Shown here piece after piece: positions 62,213 through 64,000 of a stretch of 64,000 nucleotides of DNA. The translations under genes and the position numbers were made by a program. Positions within the stretch are counted from its first letter, which is position 1; each line of letters starts with the position of its first letter. The stretch is from the NCBI RefSeq assembly GCF_031085175.1, contig NZ_JAVHUY010000027.1:1-64000 (forward strand). Reading direction: 5' to 3'. This DNA is from Phytohabitans maris. GTDB taxonomy: Bacteria; Actinomycetota; Actinomycetes; Mycobacteriales; Micromonosporaceae. The notes under the pieces are model-generated. The model had not been told where the DNA came from, made no database searches, and worked only from the letters and a program-made list of their open reading frames with translations.

Positions 62213-62910
62213 TCTTCGACTCCCTCGTGAGGTGGCGTCCGGTCCAGGACCGGCGCGAGCCGCCCGATCCGGGACTCGATCTCGGTGTAGGCGGCCTCGA
62301 ACGCGGCGTCGGTGTCGTGCGGCGCCGGATCCGGCACCGACCAGTGCAGCCGAGGCCGGGAGCCGTCGGGGAGGTGCTCGTGGGCGTTGTCACAGACCGC
62401 GATCACCAGGTCGTCGCCGCGCACCACGTCGGAGACGTGCGCCGTCCGCCGCGGATCCAGGTGCAGCCCGTGCGCCTTGGCCACCCGCACCGCGCGGGGA
62501 TGCACCCGCGTGGCCGGCTCGGTGCCCGCCGACGCCGCCGGGATCCGGCTGCGCCGCTGCCACAGCGCGGCGGCCAGCTGGGAACGTGCCGAATTCTGCG
62601 TGCAGACGAACACCACCCGCTCGGGCACCGGCACGGCCGGGGTGGCGATCGCCGCGAGGGCCTGCGGCACCAGGCGCAGGTAGGTGCGGCGGCGATCCCC
62701 CTCGGACCGGGTCCGCACGACCAGACCGGCCTCGGTCAGCACCTTGAGGTGGTGGGCGACCAGGTTGGTCGGCATGTCCAGCGCCTCGCCCACCTCGCCC
62801 GGGGACGCGTCGCCCAGGGTGAGCGTGTCGACGATCGCCAGCCGGGACGGGTCGCCGAGCGCGGCGTGCACCCGCGCCCGCACGGCCAGCAGATTAGACT
62901 CAGCGTTCAT
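62209..62910 (-). CDS. ArsR regulator fused to a LMW-phosphatase/arsenate-reductase domain
   Basis: A 233-residue two-domain protein. Residues about 8-85 are an ArsR-type winged helix (ALGDPSRLAIVDTLTLGDASPGEV, PTNLVAHHLKVLTEAGLV). Residues about 92-225 are a LMW-phosphatase fold with P-loop FVCTQNSARSQLAAA. Sensor and reductase-like domain in one chain may couple arsenate or a cysteine-thiol state to repression. No ELCVCDL-type metal site is seen in the HTH, so sensing may use the C-terminal domain. Confidence 0.9.
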   Translation of the reverse strand: MNAESNLLAVRARVHAALGDPSRLAIVDTLTLGDASPGEVGEALDMPTNLVAHHLKVLTEAGLVVRTRSEGDRRRTYLRLVPQALAAIATPAVPVPERVVFVCTQNSARSQLAAALWQRRSRIPAASAGTEPATRVHPRAVRVAKAHGLHLDPRRTAHVSDVVRGDDLVIAVCDNAHEHLPDGSRPRLHWSVPDPAPHDTDAAFEAAYTEIESRIGRLAPVLDRTPPHEGVEE

Positions 62911-62920
62911 TGACTCAATG
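62908..62920. promoter_or_regulatory. ArsR-type operator overlapping the start codon
   Basis: CATTGA-C-TCAATG is a perfect palindrome that contains the ATG of the ArsR-fusion gene. Autoregulation by blocking the start region is likely. A promoter must lie within the truncated gene upstream. Confidence 0.6.
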
Positions 62921-62929
62921 ATTGCTGAA

Positions 62930-63265
62930 CTAATCGCGAGGTGTCAAGCGGCCGTAGCCGATCGTCTCCTCCCGCCCCGGCGGGCCGGTCACGGTGACCG
63001 TCCGCGACGCCGGGTCGATGCTCCGGACGGTGGTGTCCAGGCGCAGGTCGAGGCCGGCGGCCGCGAGGTCGTCGCGGGTGCGGTGGGCCAGGTCGCGCCA
63101 GTCCGGCACGTCGCCGGAGACGTGGTACGGGATGCCGCAGATCGAGAAGTTCGGGTACGCGTCCGCGACCACCAGCAGCGGCTCCACAGCCGGGTCCACC
63201 TGGCGGGCCCGCAGTCCGGCGCTGATGCCGGCGTCGCTGCCGCCGACGATCACCAGGCGGGTCAC
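62930..63265 (-). pseudogene. Truncated FAD-dependent oxidoreductase (CoA-disulfide reductase-like)
   Basis: 111 residues matching only the N-terminal part of FAD/NAD-linked reductases: RLVIVGGSDAGISAGLRAR, PNFSICGIPYHVSGDV (a cysteine as in NADH oxidase/CoA-disulfide reductase) and DLRLDTTVRSIDPASRTVTV. The frame stops just after TIGYGRL, where intact proteins continue for about 300 residues. The GTG at 63265 overlaps the preceding stop, so translation could still occur. Confidence 0.8.
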
Positions 63266-63339
63266 CCGGCGGCCCTCCGCGACCGGCCCGCGTTGTGCAC
63301 GCGGACGAACGGCACCGTCGGCTTCTCGCCCACCCTCAT
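63262..63339 (-). pseudogene. ArsC remnant of 25 codons lacking the catalytic cysteine
   Basis: MRVGEKPTVPFVRVHNAGRS retains the P-loop of LMW arsenate reductases, but the catalytic Cys of FVCVHNAGRS is Arg. The frame stops after RRAAG, leaving only the first strand and loop of a protein of about 135 residues. It is joined by ATGA to the aquaporin stop and by GTGA to the flavoprotein fragment. Confidence 0.75.
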
Positions 63340-64000
63340 CGCCCCTCCGACAGCTGTGGCACCACGACCTGCTCTACCCCTACGCCCGCGCGCGGGTACA
63401 GCATCGCCAGCGCGCCGAGCCCGACAACCAGACCGACGAGTTGGGCGCCGACGAAACCCGGCACCGACCCGGGCGCGATACCGGCGAACGTGTCGGTGAA
63501 GGCCCGCCCCACCGTCACCGCCGGGTTCGCGAAAGACGTGGACGACGTGAACCAGTACGCCGCCCCGATGTATCCGCCGACCGCCGCCGGCGCGACCGCG
63601 GCCCGCCCGGACCGGGCGAGCGCGAAGATCAGCAGCACCAGGCCGGCGGTCGCGACCACCTCGCCCAGCCAGAGCCGCGACGTGGCCCGGTCGGTCCCGG
63701 ACCAGTCCACGGCCGCCAGGTCGAACATCAGGTTGGCCAGCACCGACCCGGCGATCGCCCCCGCCACCTGCGCCGGCACGTAGACGGCCAGGTCGCGCGC
63801 GGTCAGACCGGTGCCGGCGCGGCGACCCAACCACCAGTCCGCGACGGAGACCACCGGGTTGAGGTGCGCGCCAGACACCGGGCCGACCATCAAGATGATC
63901 ACCGCCAGGCCGAACGCGGTCGTGGTCGAGTTCTCCAGCAACCGCAGGCCCACGTCACCCGGTGACAGCCGGGCCGCCATGATCCCGGAGCCGACCACGA
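63336..64000 (-). CDS. Aquaporin/MIP family channel of an ars operon (5' end beyond window)
   Basis: At least 220 residues of a MIP channel with both half-helix motifs: SGAHLNPVVSVADW (NPV in place of NPA) and SFANPAVTVGRAF. About six helices. Members encoded in ars operons (AqpS-like) let arsenite leave the cell. The reading frame is open to the right edge, and the visible start (VGSGIMAARLSPGDVG) is internal to the family, so the N-terminus is missing. Confidence 0.88.
   Translation of the reverse strand, partial: VVGSGIMAARLSPGDVGLRLLENSTTTAFGLAVIILMVGPVSGAHLNPVVSVADWWLGRRAGTGLTARDLAVYVPAQVAGAIAGSVLANLMFDLAAVDWSGTDRATSRLWLGEVVATAGLVLLIFALARSGRAAVAPAAVGGYIGAAYWFTSSTSFANPAVTVGRAFTDTFAGIAPGSVPGFVGAQLVGLVVGLGALAMLYPRAGVGVEQVVVPQLSEGR

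Noticed and set aside
1-64000. CRISPR arrays, rRNA and tRNA genes
   Set aside because: I found no regularly spaced repeats and no rRNA or tRNA-like segments by reading; the short direct repeats at 1048-1114 are too few and irregular.

Overview
The window is 64 kb of very GC-rich actinobacterial chromosome. Most genes are packed, often with 4-bp ATGA or GTGA stop/start overlaps. GTG starts, DtxR/IdeR-type iron boxes, a cobalamin riboswitch in front of class Ia nrdAB, an HtaA heme system and an L,D-transpeptidase fit a filamentous actinomycete. Micromonosporaceae is my best guess, from style rather than from a marker gene. I saw no rRNA, tRNA or CRISPR array.

Region 1 (0-29 kb) is a catabolic island. 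After an edge fragment of a transposase, nine minus-strand genes form one operon (10257 down to 286): dehydrogenase, acyl-CoA ligase, DMSO/biotin-sulfoxide-reductase-type molybdoenzyme, OsmC protein, oligopeptide-type ABC importer BCDF and an HSD10-like dehydrogenase. Further blocks encode a LysR regulator and divergent aminotransferase; FAD oxidoreductase, Asp/Glu/hydantoin racemase, HyuA, HyuB and amidase; a TetR regulator with a 3-mercaptopropionate-dioxygenase-type cupin; the orphan solute-binding lipoprotein of the importer; acyl-CoA dehydrogenase, thiolase and CaiB; and a LysR/YeiH (sulfate/sulfite exporter family) pair. Four near-identical 20-bp operators (10351, 20152, 21662, 26978) lie before four of these units, so the island looks like one TetR-controlled regulon. 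The enzyme set suggests breakdown of an acid carrying an acyl chain, a cyclic amide or urea and reduced sulfur. Biotin or its sulfoxide is one candidate; this is inference.

Region 2 (29-44 kb) is mostly housekeeping: a methyltransferase, an L,D-transpeptidase, a leaderless quinone oxidoreductase followed by a GNAT, an SDR/XRE pair around a GGTACC palindrome, an acetate transporter, a FUSC membrane protein, and a class A PBP flanked by two related hairpin repeats. Convergent nrdAB follow, behind a cobalamin riboswitch.

Region 3 (44-51.7 kb) holds a Uma2-family protein and a heme operon: hmuTUV, a membrane-anchored surface protein, an HtaA protein that appears fused to a WxL-like domain, and a DUF916-like partner. 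Two DtxR/IdeR boxes precede it.

Region 4 (51.7-61 kb) is a possible metallophore or metal-peptide system: binding lipoprotein, permease, a permease-ATPase-ATPase fusion, a methyltransferase and two half-size ABC transporters, behind a Zur-like box and a perfect palindrome.

Region 5 (61-64 kb) is a decaying arsenic locus: aquaporin (cut by the window edge), an arsC remnant with the catalytic Cys replaced by Arg, a truncated flavoprotein, an ArsR-phosphatase fusion, an intact ArsC, and an ArsO-like pseudogene carrying a roughly 103-bp MITE-like element with a TA target duplication.
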